Positions 15,818 to 23,384 of a stretch of 24,356 nucleotides of DNA are shown one piece after another (positions within the stretch are counted from its first letter, which is position 1; each line of letters opens with the position of its first letter). A program made the translations under genes and the position numbers. The notes under the pieces were generated by a model that saw nothing but the letters and a program-made list of their open reading frames with translations, had not been told where the DNA came from and searched no databases. The stretch is from DATKWS01 sp035529435 (GTDB lineage Bacteria; Krumholzibacteriota; Krumholzibacteriia; Krumholzibacteriales; Krumholzibacteriaceae): the NCBI GenBank assembly GCA_035529435.1, contig DATKWS010000070.1, positions 1 to 24,356 of the forward strand, read 5' to 3'.

Positions 15818-16420
15818 ATGAAAGGATTCACTCTCTGGTTTACCGGGCTTCCCTGCTCCGGCAAATCGACACTTGCGGAGCGCGTTCTCGGCATCCTCCT
15901 CGAGCGGGGGATGTACGCGGAGCTCCTCGACGGAGACGAGGTGAGACAGAACCTGGGCAAAGGGCTCGGGTTCAGCAAGGAGGACCGGGACACGAACATC
16001 AGGCGCATCGGGTATGTCTGCAAGCTCCTCAGCCGCAACGGGGTCGCCGCGATCGCTGCCGCGATCTCACCCTACCGGGCGATCAGGGAGGAGAACCGCA
16101 ATGCGATAGAAAAGTATGTCGAGATCTACGTCAAGGCGCCCGTCGAGGCGCTCGTGGAGCGCGACATCAAGGGGATGTACAAGAAGGCGATCGCGGGCGA
16201 GATAAAGAACTTCACCGGCATCAGCGACCCGTACGAGGAGCCGGAGAACCCGGAGATCCTGATCGAATCGGACAAGGAGACGGTCGAGGAGAGCACCGAC
16301 AAGATCATCCGCACCCTCGAGCTCATGGGTCTCGTCCCGGGCGCCCCAGCCGAGAGTGAATACTCCAAGGAAGAGGAAGAGAAGATAAAGGCCCGCCTCA
16401 AGGATCTGGGATACCTGTAG
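15818..16420 (+). CDS. cysC: Adenylyl-sulfate kinase (APS kinase) with an acidic LGYL tail
   Basis: The 200-residue cytoplasmic enzyme phosphorylates APS at the 3' position to give PAPS. It shows Walker A GLPCSGKST (10-18), LDGDEVRQNLGKGLGF, the NIRRIGYVCKLL helix, AAISPYRAIRE with the conserved active-site serine, and FTGISDPYEEPENPE. After the kinase core a charged tail (183-200) ends the protein in KIKARLKDLGYL, which resembles the tail of the small RHH-like protein at 22024 and a segment of the SPFH-AlkP-TPR protein. AGGAG lies 6 nt before the ATG, and the next AlkP gene begins 2 nt after the stop, so the two are likely translationally coupled. PAPS would feed a sulfotransferase or a reductase, neither of which is in this window. 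Confidence 0.96.
   Translation: MKGFTLWFTGLPCSGKSTLAERVLGILLERGMYAELLDGDEVRQNLGKGLGFSKEDRDTNIRRIGYVCKLLSRNGVAAIAAAISPYRAIREENRNAIEKYVEIYVKAPVEALVERDIKGMYKKAIAGEIKNFTGISDPYEEPENPEILIESDKETVEESTDKIIRTLELMGLVPGAPAESEYSKEEEEKIKARLKDLGYL
16367..16417 (+). other. C-terminal acidic LGYL motif of CysC
   Basis: Residues 184-200 form KEEEEKIKARLKDLGYL immediately before the stop. The pattern is an acidic run, then (R/K)L, two residues, and LGYL, as in two other proteins of the operon. Confidence 0.65.
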
Positions 16421-16422
16421 AG

Positions 16423-17739
16423 ATGGCTAGAACTTTCTTCGGCAGGAAACAGAAGAGGGCTTGCGTCGTCGGGCTCGACGGCGTCCCCTACTCGCTGCTG
16501 CGTTCGTTGATGGATTCGGGTGTCATGCCGGGGACCGCGGAGATCGTCTCCCGGGGACGGATCGAGCCGATGACCGTCACGCTCCCCGAGATATCGTCGG
16601 TGAGCTGGTCGACCTTCATGACGGGCAGGAACCCGGGCGAGCACGGCATCTTCGGCTTCACCGACCTGAAGGAGGAGGGCTACGGAATACGCTTCCCCTC
16701 CTTCAGCGACCTGAAGACACCGACCATCTGGGACAGGCTGGGCGAGAGCGGTATGAGGAGTGTCGTCGTCAACCAGCCCTCCACCTACCCGGCACGCCCC
16801 ATCCCCGGAGTCCTCGTAAGCGGATTCGTCGCTATCGATCTCGCGAGATCGATCACCCCGGTTCGTTACCTCCACGAACTGGAGCGAATCGGCTACCGCA
16901 TCGATATCGATACGGAGAGATGCAAGGAAGCTCCGGACGCGCTCTTTTCCGAGCTCCAGGCGCTGCTCGATGCGAGGCGGGCGGCCGTCGATCTCCTCTG
17001 GGAGAGCGAGCGGTGGAACCTGATGGAGATCGTCGTCACGGGCACGGACCGGCTTCATCATTTCATGTGGGATGCATACGAGGACGAACGCCATCCCCAT
17101 CACGGGGATTTCCTCGCCTACTACCGGCGGGTCGACGATCTCATCCATCATATCCATGAATGGGGTGAAAGGAGCGGCGTCGAGAACCGCTTCTTCATCC
17201 TGAGCGATCACGGCTTCTGCGGGGTGAAGAGGGAGGTCAACGTAAATGCCATCCTGCGCAAGGCGGGATTCCTCGATCTGCCCGGGGGCGTAACATCGCT
17301 CGAAGGGATCACGGAGAGCACCAAGGCCTTCGCCCTGGATCCCGCGAGGATATACCTGAATCGTGAGAGTAGATTTTCGAAGGGTTCGGTGGCCGAAGGA
17401 GAGGCAGAGGCCCTACTCGAGAAGCTGGTAGCCGTGTTCGAACGTCTGGAGCACGAGGGAGAACGTGTCATCCGGCGGACCTTCACGCGCGAGGAGGCCT
17501 ATTCGGGACCCTTCGCCGAACGTGGGCCCGACCTGCTCCTCGTTCCGAGGCACGGCTACGATCTGAAGGGACGGCCGGACGCCGCCAGCATATTCGGCGA
17601 GCGCCGCTTCCAGGGGATGCACACCTGGGATGACGCCTTCTTCTTCTCGCTCGACGGATCGGTGCTCGGTGCCGGGACCGGGCTCAACATCATAGATGTG
17701 CCGGCAAAGATCACGGGAAGCCTCGGGGTCGAGATATAG
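16423..17739 (+). CDS. AlkP-superfamily phosphohydrolase, predicted cytoplasmic
   Basis: The 438-residue protein lacks a signal peptide; a short basic N-terminus precedes the first strand (CVVGLDGVP). Likely metal and catalytic residues are D19, S58 (in EISSVSWSTFMTG), D209, H213 (TGTDRLHHFMW), D262, H263 (LSDHGF) and H400 (GMHTWDD). The HGIFGF segment after the nucleophile loop is typical of the COG3379-type enzymes. Length is compact for the group, with only a modest cap insert. The start lies 2 nt after the cysC stop and the end 4 nt before the next start, so it is embedded in a coupled run of genes. Direct coupling to cysC makes a PAPS- or PAP-related role attractive, but this is inference and the substrate is unknown. 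Confidence 0.85.
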   Translation: MARTFFGRKQKRACVVGLDGVPYSLLRSLMDSGVMPGTAEIVSRGRIEPMTVTLPEISSVSWSTFMTGRNPGEHGIFGFTDLKEEGYGIRFPSFSDLKTPTIWDRLGESGMRSVVVNQPSTYPARPIPGVLVSGFVAIDLARSITPVRYLHELERIGYRIDIDTERCKEAPDALFSELQALLDARRAAVDLLWESERWNLMEIVVTGTDRLHHFMWDAYEDERHPHHGDFLAYYRRVDDLIHHIHEWGERSGVENRFFILSDHGFCGVKREVNVNAILRKAGFLDLPGGVTSLEGITESTKAFALDPARIYLNRESRFSKGSVAEGEAEALLEKLVAVFERLEHEGERVIRRTFTREEAYSGPFAERGPDLLLVPRHGYDLKGRPDAASIFGERRFQGMHTWDDAFFFSLDGSVLGAGTGLNIIDVPAKITGSLGVEI

Positions 17740-17743
17740 GACA

Positions 17744-19984
17744 ATGCAGCAATACGACCATGATACCGAAGAGACCCGCGCGGTTCGTGAGCAGCCTTTC
17801 GGTGTGCGCACTGCGAAGGCCCTGCGCCTCATGCTCCTTGCGGCCGGCCTCGTTCTATGCCTCCCCGCGGCGGCTCATGCCTACATCGGCCCGGGCGCCG
17901 GCTTCGCCCTCGTCACATCCTTCCTCTCGTTCGTCATAGCCTTCTTTGCCGCATTCTTCACCGTACTGACCTACCCGGTGCGTATGATCGTGAAGCGCAT
18001 CAGGCGGAAGAGGATTCCGGGCACGCCCCGCGTGAAGAAGGTGATCGTCCTTGGACTCGACGGCCTGGATCCCGTGATATGCGAGCGCCTCATGTCTAAG
18101 GGCGAGCTGCCCAACTTCTCTCGCCTCGCATCGATCGGATCCTTCCGACGGCTCGGCACCTCGACGCCGGCGATGTCACCCGTCGCCTGGTCCTCATTCA
18201 GCACCGGCACCGACGCCTCGGGACACGGTATATTCGATTTCCTCGCGCGCGACCCCTCGACCTACGCCCCTGTCCTCTCGTCGAGCCGCGTGACGGCCAC
18301 CAAGCGCCATCTGAGGCTGGGACCCTTCAGGATCCCCCTCCGCGGGGGGAGCGTCAGGTCCCTGCGAAAGAGCAAGAGCTTCTGGAAGGTCCTGAGCGAG
18401 TACGGGATCTTCAGCACGATCCTGCGCGTGCCGATCACCTTTCCGCCCGAACGGTTCAACGGCGTGATGCTCTCGGGGATGTGCGTGCCGGATCTCCGCG
18501 GGACGATGGGCTCCTTCACCTACTTCACGGAGAGCGGCGATAATGACGACCGGGACTGGCAAAGCGATCGAGACGAAAGGCCGGGTGGCAGCGAGAAGAG
18601 CGGCCGGGACGAGAAGATCGGTGGCCTCGTCATACCGCTCGAGCGTGCAGGCGACACGCTGCATGCATCGCTCCCGGGCCCGGAAAATCCCGTCTCGGAC
18701 GGAACACTCTCGCTTCCACTCGAGATACGGATCAACCGGGCGCAGGGCGGAGCGGAGATACGGATCTCCCCCGAGCGGTTCTTTCTCGCGGAGCGCGAGT
18801 ACTCGCCCTGGATCCATCTCCCGTTCAAGGCGGCCCCCGGGGTCACGCTGCGCGGGATCGCCCGCTTCTACATAACGAACCTCGAGAAACCGTTCGGTCT
18901 CTATGTCTCTCCGATACACATCGATCCCGAGAAACCTGCGATGCCGGTCTCCCACCCGGGCTACTACTCGGTCTATCTCGCAAAGCGCCAGGGACCCTTC
19001 GGCACGCTGGGACTCGCAGAAGACACCTGGGCGGTGAACGAGCATGTACTGGACGGGAAGGCCTTCATCGAGCAGGCATACCTCTTCCACCGGGAACGCG
19101 AGCGGATGTTCCTGGATGCGCTCCGGAGGATGCGGCGCGGGCTCACCGCATGCGTCTTCGATCTCTCAGACAGAATGCAGCACATGTTCTTCAGGTATCT
19201 CGCCCTGGGCGACAGCGACTCAGACGAGATCAGAACGCACCGAGAGGCGCTCTACGAGATGTATCGCGAGATGGACAGGCTCCTCGGAAAAACCCGCTCC
19301 TTCGTCGACGACGGCACGGCGCTTCTCGTCATGAGCGATCACGGATTCAAATCATTCCGGAGGGGCGTCGATATCAACGCATGGCTCGCCGCGAACGGTT
19401 ATCTCACCTGGAAGGAACAGGCCACGGGTGGAGAGTACCTGGTCGATGTCGATTGGCCCAGAACGAAGGCCTTCGCTCTCGGCCTCGGCGGCATCTACAT
19501 CAACCGGCTGGGGCGCGAGCGTGAGGGGATCATCCGGGCTGTAGACGCCGGACCCCTAAAGGAGGAGATCGCATCGAAGCTCCTCTCCCTCGCGGACGGA
19601 CCGGAGGGCAACCCTGTCATGAGCCGTATCTTCAATCCCGAAAAGGAGTTCACTGGTCCCTACCGGAGCTGCGGACCCGACCTCATCGTGGGGTTCGCCG
19701 AGGGGTACCGGATATCGTGGAACTGCGCGAGGGGCAAGAAGTGGGATGCCGTGATCGAGGACAACACGCGGAGCTGGAGCGGGGACCACTGCATCGACCC
19801 CGCCCTCGTCCCCGGTATCCTCTTCTCGAACTTGCAGTGCAGCACCGAAAACCCGAATATAGTAGATATTGCTCCCTCGATACTCCGGCTCTTCGGGATC
19901 GATCCACCGGGCTACATGACCGGCAGGGATCTCTTCGGCCCGGAGGGCGGATCGGAAAGGTCATCGAAAGACGGGCGGGCGTGA
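17744..19984 (+). CDS. Membrane-anchored AlkP-superfamily phosphohydrolase, long paralogue
   Basis: The 746-residue protein starts at the ATG at 17744, 4 nt after the previous stop; a longer in-frame start at 17696 would overlap that gene. A hydrophobic stretch (about 28-45), the motif AYIGPGAGF (46-54) and a second hydrophobic helix (55-78) followed by a very basic stretch (KRIRRKR) look like a membrane hairpin or signal plus anchor. The AlkP domain follows: D106, S145 (in MSPVAWSSFSTG), D476, H480, D532, H533 (MSDHGF) and H682 (WSGDHC). A hydrophilic linker at 263-294 and a beta-rich cap (about 295-400) lie inside the domain. It is closely related in layout to the next gene, including a GPFGTLGLAEDTWA / GPFYTQGMAEDTKA segment. 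Which side of the membrane the active site faces is uncertain. Confidence 0.82.
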   Translation: MQQYDHDTEETRAVREQPFGVRTAKALRLMLLAAGLVLCLPAAAHAYIGPGAGFALVTSFLSFVIAFFAAFFTVLTYPVRMIVKRIRRKRIPGTPRVKKVIVLGLDGLDPVICERLMSKGELPNFSRLASIGSFRRLGTSTPAMSPVAWSSFSTGTDASGHGIFDFLARDPSTYAPVLSSSRVTATKRHLRLGPFRIPLRGGSVRSLRKSKSFWKVLSEYGIFSTILRVPITFPPERFNGVMLSGMCVPDLRGTMGSFTYFTESGDNDDRDWQSDRDERPGGSEKSGRDEKIGGLVIPLERAGDTLHASLPGPENPVSDGTLSLPLEIRINRAQGGAEIRISPERFFLAEREYSPWIHLPFKAAPGVTLRGIARFYITNLEKPFGLYVSPIHIDPEKPAMPVSHPGYYSVYLAKRQGPFGTLGLAEDTWAVNEHVLDGKAFIEQAYLFHRERERMFLDALRRMRRGLTACVFDLSDRMQHMFFRYLALGDSDSDEIRTHREALYEMYREMDRLLGKTRSFVDDGTALLVMSDHGFKSFRRGVDINAWLAANGYLTWKEQATGGEYLVDVDWPRTKAFALGLGGIYINRLGREREGIIRAVDAGPLKEEIASKLLSLADGPEGNPVMSRIFNPEKEFTGPYRSCGPDLIVGFAEGYRISWNCARGKKWDAVIEDNTRSWSGDHCIDPALVPGILFSNLQCSTENPNIVDIAPSILRLFGIDPPGYMTGRDLFGPEGGSERSSKDGRA

Positions 19985-20012
19985 GAATGCACATCCCTGG
20001 AGAGAACGACAG

Positions 20013-21998
20013 ATGAGTGAACTGGACAGACGCGACTTCCTGAGATACCTGCTCGGCGGGGCGGCCGCGCTCGCTTTCGACTGGGGCTCCTTCCCCATCG
20101 CCTCGGCTCTTGCCGGCGGATACGACAGAAGCGTCGTCGTGCTCGGCATCGACGGGATGGATCCCCATCTCGTCGAGCGGTTCGTGAGGATGGGCCGTAT
20201 GCCGACCTTCCGGCGGCTCATGGACGAGGGCTCCTTCTCGCCGCTCGGGACGACGATCCCGCCGCAGAGCCCCGTCGCCTGGTCGAGCTTCATCACGGGT
20301 CACGATCCGGGCGGCCACGGGATCTTCGACTTCGTGCACAGGAACCCGGAAACCTACATGCCGGTCTTCAGCCTCTCCCATGTCAACGAACCGCCCAGAG
20401 TCATCACGCTGGGCGACTGGACGATCCCGATCTCCTCGGGAAAAGCTGTGCTGCTCAGAAAGGGCACCCCGTTCTGGAAGATGCTCGACCGGCGCAATGT
20501 GCCGTATCAGATATACAAGATACCTTCCAACTTCCCTCCCACCGAATGCGACGGGCGGACCCTCTCCGGTCTCGGAACGCCCGATCTCGTCGGAACGTAC
20601 GGAACCTTCTCCTTCTACACGGACGATCCACAGTTCTCATCGATGCAGGTCTCGGGCGGCGCGATCTACCCCGTGACGGTGCGGGATGGAAAGGTCGATG
20701 GCGAGCTCGTGGGCCCCGAGAACACGCTGAGAAAGGAGCGGCCGCCGCTGCGGGCGCCCTTCGCCGTGCACATCGACCGGATCAGCAGAGCCGCGAGAAT
20801 CACCGTCGGCGGCACAGCGCTGATACTGAAGGAGGGTGAGTGGAGCGGCTGGGCCCGGATCCCGTTCGATGTCATCGGCCCGTTTCACAAGTTGAAGGGG
20901 ATCTGCAGGTTCTATCTGAAATCGATCGAGCCATACTTCAGGCTCTACGTCTCGCCCCTCAACATCGATCCCTCGAGTCCAGCGCTTCCCGTCTCGACCC
21001 CGGGCGATTTCGCATCCGAGATCGACAAGCGTATCGGCCCCTTCTACACGCAGGGCATGGCGGAGGACACAAAGGCCCTCGAGTGGGGAGTCTTGAACGA
21101 CGCAGAATACATACGCCAGTCGGACATCGTCCTCGAGGAACGAAAGAGGCTCTTGGGCTTCGCCCTCGACGGGTACCGGGGAGGATTCCTCTTCTTCTAC
21201 ATATCCACTCTCGACCTCGGCCAGCACGTCCTCTGGCGCTGCATGGACGAGAACCACCCGAACCATACGCCGGAGGCGGCACGTCACAGCGGCCAGATCG
21301 AGGAGTACTACACGGAGATGGACCGCATCGTCGCGCATGTCCTGGAGCGCATTCCGAGGGATGCGACGATCGCCGTGATGAGCGATCACGGCTTCGCTCC
21401 CTACTACAGGCATGTCAATCTCAACACCTGGCTCCTGCAGAACGGATACATCGAACTCGCGCGTGGTGCTTCGCCCCGAAGGGCCACAATCCTCGCCGAT
21501 GCCCACTGGCGCAAGACCAGGGCCTACGCCCTCGGTATCAACAGCCTCTACGTGAACCTTCGCGGCCGCGAGGGCAAGGGCATCGTGCGCCCCGGCGCCG
21601 AGTACGAGGAGCTCGTGGCGGAGCTCTCTGTCCGGCTCCTCGATCTGAGGGACCCGGACACGGGAGCGCGCCCGATCAAGAGCGTCTACCGGACGAGCGA
21701 GGTCTATCACGGAAACGAAACATCGAACGCCCCCGATCTCGTGATCGGTTACAGGAGCGGGTACCGCTGCAGCGACCAGTCGGCCCTCGGGGAGATCGCA
21801 GACGAGACGATAAGCTTGAACCTGAGCAAGTGGAGCGGCGATCACTGCATGGCGCCCGACGAGATCCCGGGCATCCTCGTTACGAACAGGCGGCTGCGGG
21901 TGGGGGACCCCCGCCTGACCGACTTCCCCGCGACGATCCTCCGGCTCTTCGGGATCGATTCCGCGGACATGCCGACCTCGAGCAGGGAGATCATTTAA
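20013..21998 (+). CDS. AlkP-superfamily phosphohydrolase with a Tat-type signal, paralogue of the preceding gene
   Basis: The 661-residue protein begins MSELDRRDFLRYLLGGAAAL, a twin-arginine (RRDFL) signal followed by a hydrophobic core, so export of a folded, metal-loaded enzyme is likely. The AlkP domain has D47 (GIDGMD), S86 (PQSPVAWSSFITG), D401, H405, D458, H459 (MSDHGF) and H611 (WSGDHC). Shared insert segments with the gene before it (PFWKMLDRRNVP and KSFWKVLSEYG; LYVSPLNIDP and LYVSPIHIDP; KWSGDHC and SWSGDHC) show a tandem duplication with later change of the N-terminus. GGAGAG lies 8 nt before the ATG. The C-terminus keeps the family ending TILRLFGID. Exported partner of the module; substrate unknown. 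Confidence 0.87.
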   Translation: MSELDRRDFLRYLLGGAAALAFDWGSFPIASALAGGYDRSVVVLGIDGMDPHLVERFVRMGRMPTFRRLMDEGSFSPLGTTIPPQSPVAWSSFITGHDPGGHGIFDFVHRNPETYMPVFSLSHVNEPPRVITLGDWTIPISSGKAVLLRKGTPFWKMLDRRNVPYQIYKIPSNFPPTECDGRTLSGLGTPDLVGTYGTFSFYTDDPQFSSMQVSGGAIYPVTVRDGKVDGELVGPENTLRKERPPLRAPFAVHIDRISRAARITVGGTALILKEGEWSGWARIPFDVIGPFHKLKGICRFYLKSIEPYFRLYVSPLNIDPSSPALPVSTPGDFASEIDKRIGPFYTQGMAEDTKALEWGVLNDAEYIRQSDIVLEERKRLLGFALDGYRGGFLFFYISTLDLGQHVLWRCMDENHPNHTPEAARHSGQIEEYYTEMDRIVAHVLERIPRDATIAVMSDHGFAPYYRHVNLNTWLLQNGYIELARGASPRRATILADAHWRKTRAYALGINSLYVNLRGREGKGIVRPGAEYEELVAELSVRLLDLRDPDTGARPIKSVYRTSEVYHGNETSNAPDLVIGYRSGYRCSDQSALGEIADETISLNLSKWSGDHCMAPDEIPGILVTNRRLRVGDPRLTDFPATILRLFGIDSADMPTSSREII

Positions 21999-22010
21999 CG
22001 CTATGTCATA

Positions 22011-22017
22011 AAAGGAG
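22011..22017 (+). promoter_or_regulatory. Ribosome-binding site that sets the start of the small RHH-like gene
   Basis: AAAGGAG stands 6 nt before the ATG at 22024. A TTG at 22018 directly abuts it and would be too close, so the ATG is preferred. Confidence 0.65.
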
Positions 22018-22023
22018 TTGAGG

Positions 22024-22221
22024 ATGTTCGGCCCAAAGATCAAGATCGACCGAGAGCTCTATGGCAAACTGAAGAAGATCGCCGGGGAGCGGGGCTACTC
22101 GTCCGTAGAGGAATTCGTGATCCACATCCTCGAGCGGGAGGTTGCTTCAGGAGATGGCGGGGAGAAGCAGGACGAGGAGGAGATCAGAAAGAAGCTCGAG
22201 GGACTCGGCTACATCTCCTGA
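22024..22221 (+). CDS. Small ribbon-helix-helix-like protein with an acidic LGYI tail
   Basis: The 65-residue protein has two parts. Residues 5-40 read as a CopG/Arc-like ribbon-helix-helix: strand KIKID, helix RELYGKLKKIAGERG, turn YSS, helix VEEFVIHILEREV. Residues 41-65 are a flexible acidic link ending in EEEIRKKLEGLGYIS, nearly the same as the tail of CysC. Many RHH proteins bind DNA as dimers, but this one has a strongly acidic C-terminal half, so a dimerising adaptor for the enzyme complex is an alternative. It lies 25 nt after the Tat-type AlkP gene, with a clear AAAGGAG site, and is followed by the membrane-protein gene. I cannot name it; both roles are inference. Confidence 0.78.
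   Translation: MFGPKIKIDRELYGKLKKIAGERGYSSVEEFVIHILEREVASGDGGEKQDEEEIRKKLEGLGYIS
22171..22218 (+). other. C-terminal acidic LGYI motif of the small RHH-like protein
   Basis: Residues 50-65 (DEEEIRKKLEGLGYIS) end the protein and match the CysC tail and the linker of the SPFH-AlkP-TPR protein. Confidence 0.65.
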
Positions 22222-22237
22222 TCCTGTGCCGGCTCAT

Positions 22238-22258
22238 CCCGCTCGATGATCGGGCGGG
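22238..22258 (+). other. GC-rich stem-loop between the small gene and the membrane-protein gene
   Basis: CCCGC (22238-22242) can pair with GCGGG (22254-22258) around an 11-nt loop, 16 nt after the preceding stop. No T-run follows, so a full terminator is not supported; it may attenuate or stabilise the transcript. Confidence 0.25.
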
Positions 22259-22335
22259 AAGATCCAGTGTGGTGTTCGATGAGGCCCGGGGGAGTGAGCA
22301 CAAATATGTAACCTGCAACGGAAGTGTTTTCTGGA

Positions 22336-23157
22336 ATGGAATACATCTCGAAGATCATAACTCTTGTCCTCGACCTGCTCGTCGCGCCCTTCGGCGCCGA
22401 ACGCCACACGCTCGGGCTCGTATGGCTCTCGCTCCTCTCGGGCGTCGGTATGGCGCTCGTCTTCAAGGCGACGACCAGCGGCCGGAGGATCCGTACCGCC
22501 AAGGCACGTTTCAGATCATACATATACGAGATGCGTATCTACCAGGACAGCCTCCGCACCGTCTTCACCGCCTTCTTTCAGTCTCTCTGGTCGAATGTCC
22601 TCTACATGCGTTCGATCCTACCGCCCGTCCTCGTCCTCGTCATTCCCATGATCCTTCTCATCACGCAGCTCGACGAACGTTACGGGGCTAGCCACCTGCC
22701 CGTGGGCGAGGCGACCGTCCTGACCGTCCGGCTCTCTGGCGGAGCCGACCCGCACGAAACGGACGCCGCCCTCACCTGCGGCCCGGGCGCTGCGGTGGAT
22801 GCGGGGCCCGTGCGCATACCGGGCACGAACGAGATCAGCTGGCGGGTGCGGATCGAGGAAGCCGGCACGCACGAGGCCACACTCTCGATCGGCACTCGGG
22901 AGTATACCGTGCAACTCGTCGCGGAACCCGCCTACAGGATGATCGGCCGCACGAGGGGCGCAAAATCGCTCGAGCCGCTCCTCCATCCCGGCATGCCCCC
23001 GATCCCCGAGGGCTCGGAGATCGAGTACGTGCACGTCGACTATCCCCACGCCTCCTACCCGCTCCTCTTCTGGAGGGTGAACTGGCTCCTGATCTTCCTC
23101 TTCTACAGCGTTGTAGGGGCCGCCTCGATCAAGCTCCTCATCGGATTCGATATCTGA
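22336..23157 (+). CDS. Uncharacterised inner-membrane protein with an Oxa1/EMC3-like layout and a periplasmic beta domain
   Basis: The product has 273 residues from the ATG at 22336; a GTG at 22324 would add four. A hydrophobic N-terminal segment and a first clear membrane helix (about 25-45) are followed by a basic, probably cytoplasmic loop rich in aromatic and basic residues (KARFRSYIYEMRIYQDSLR), then a second membrane helix (about 90-112, LPPVLVLVIPMILLITQL), a hydrophilic beta-rich domain (about 113-245) and a last membrane helix (about 248-268). The helix, basic helical hairpin, helix arrangement recalls YidC/Oxa1/EMC3-type membrane proteins, but this is only a layout similarity. It is the last gene of the sat/AlkP operon. 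Possible roles are membrane anchoring or assembly of the module. I do not recognise the family with certainty. Confidence 0.7.
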   Translation: MEYISKIITLVLDLLVAPFGAERHTLGLVWLSLLSGVGMALVFKATTSGRRIRTAKARFRSYIYEMRIYQDSLRTVFTAFFQSLWSNVLYMRSILPPVLVLVIPMILLITQLDERYGASHLPVGEATVLTVRLSGGADPHETDAALTCGPGAAVDAGPVRIPGTNEISWRVRIEEAGTHEATLSIGTREYTVQLVAEPAYRMIGRTRGAKSLEPLLHPGMPPIPEGSEIEYVHVDYPHASYPLLFWRVNWLLIFLFYSVVGAASIKLLIGFDI

Positions 23158-23384
23158 GCGCCCTGATGGAGCTGTCCCTTTTGAAAACTCCCGTAAGGTA
23201 AAGAAGCTCAACCGACCGCCAAACTCTATGATGATCAAATGTTACATCGAACATGTTTGTCGAATCTCGGACGATATCGTGGCGGAATCGAACACGCCCA
23301 GACGATTAGCTGGTCAGGTGAGATGCGAGGCGCTCATGCGGTCCGTGCGTACCACTTGCAGAAAGAACGCTCGAGTATCCGTCC

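Noticed and set aside
13061..16420. Dissimilatory sulfate reduction or sulfite oxidation locus
   Set aside because: Sat is present, but there is no aprAB, qmo or dsr gene, and APS kinase points to PAPS formation.
17696..17743. Upstream in-frame start for the 17744 AlkP gene
   Set aside because: It would overlap the end of the previous gene by 44 nt and adds a hydrophilic stretch before the signal-like segment; the ATG at 17744 fits the 4-nt spacing.
20637..22043. 468-residue minus-strand frame opposite the Tat-type AlkP gene
   Set aside because: Shadow of the real gene: Arg/Val/Leu-rich composition, no domain signature and no credible ribosome-binding site.
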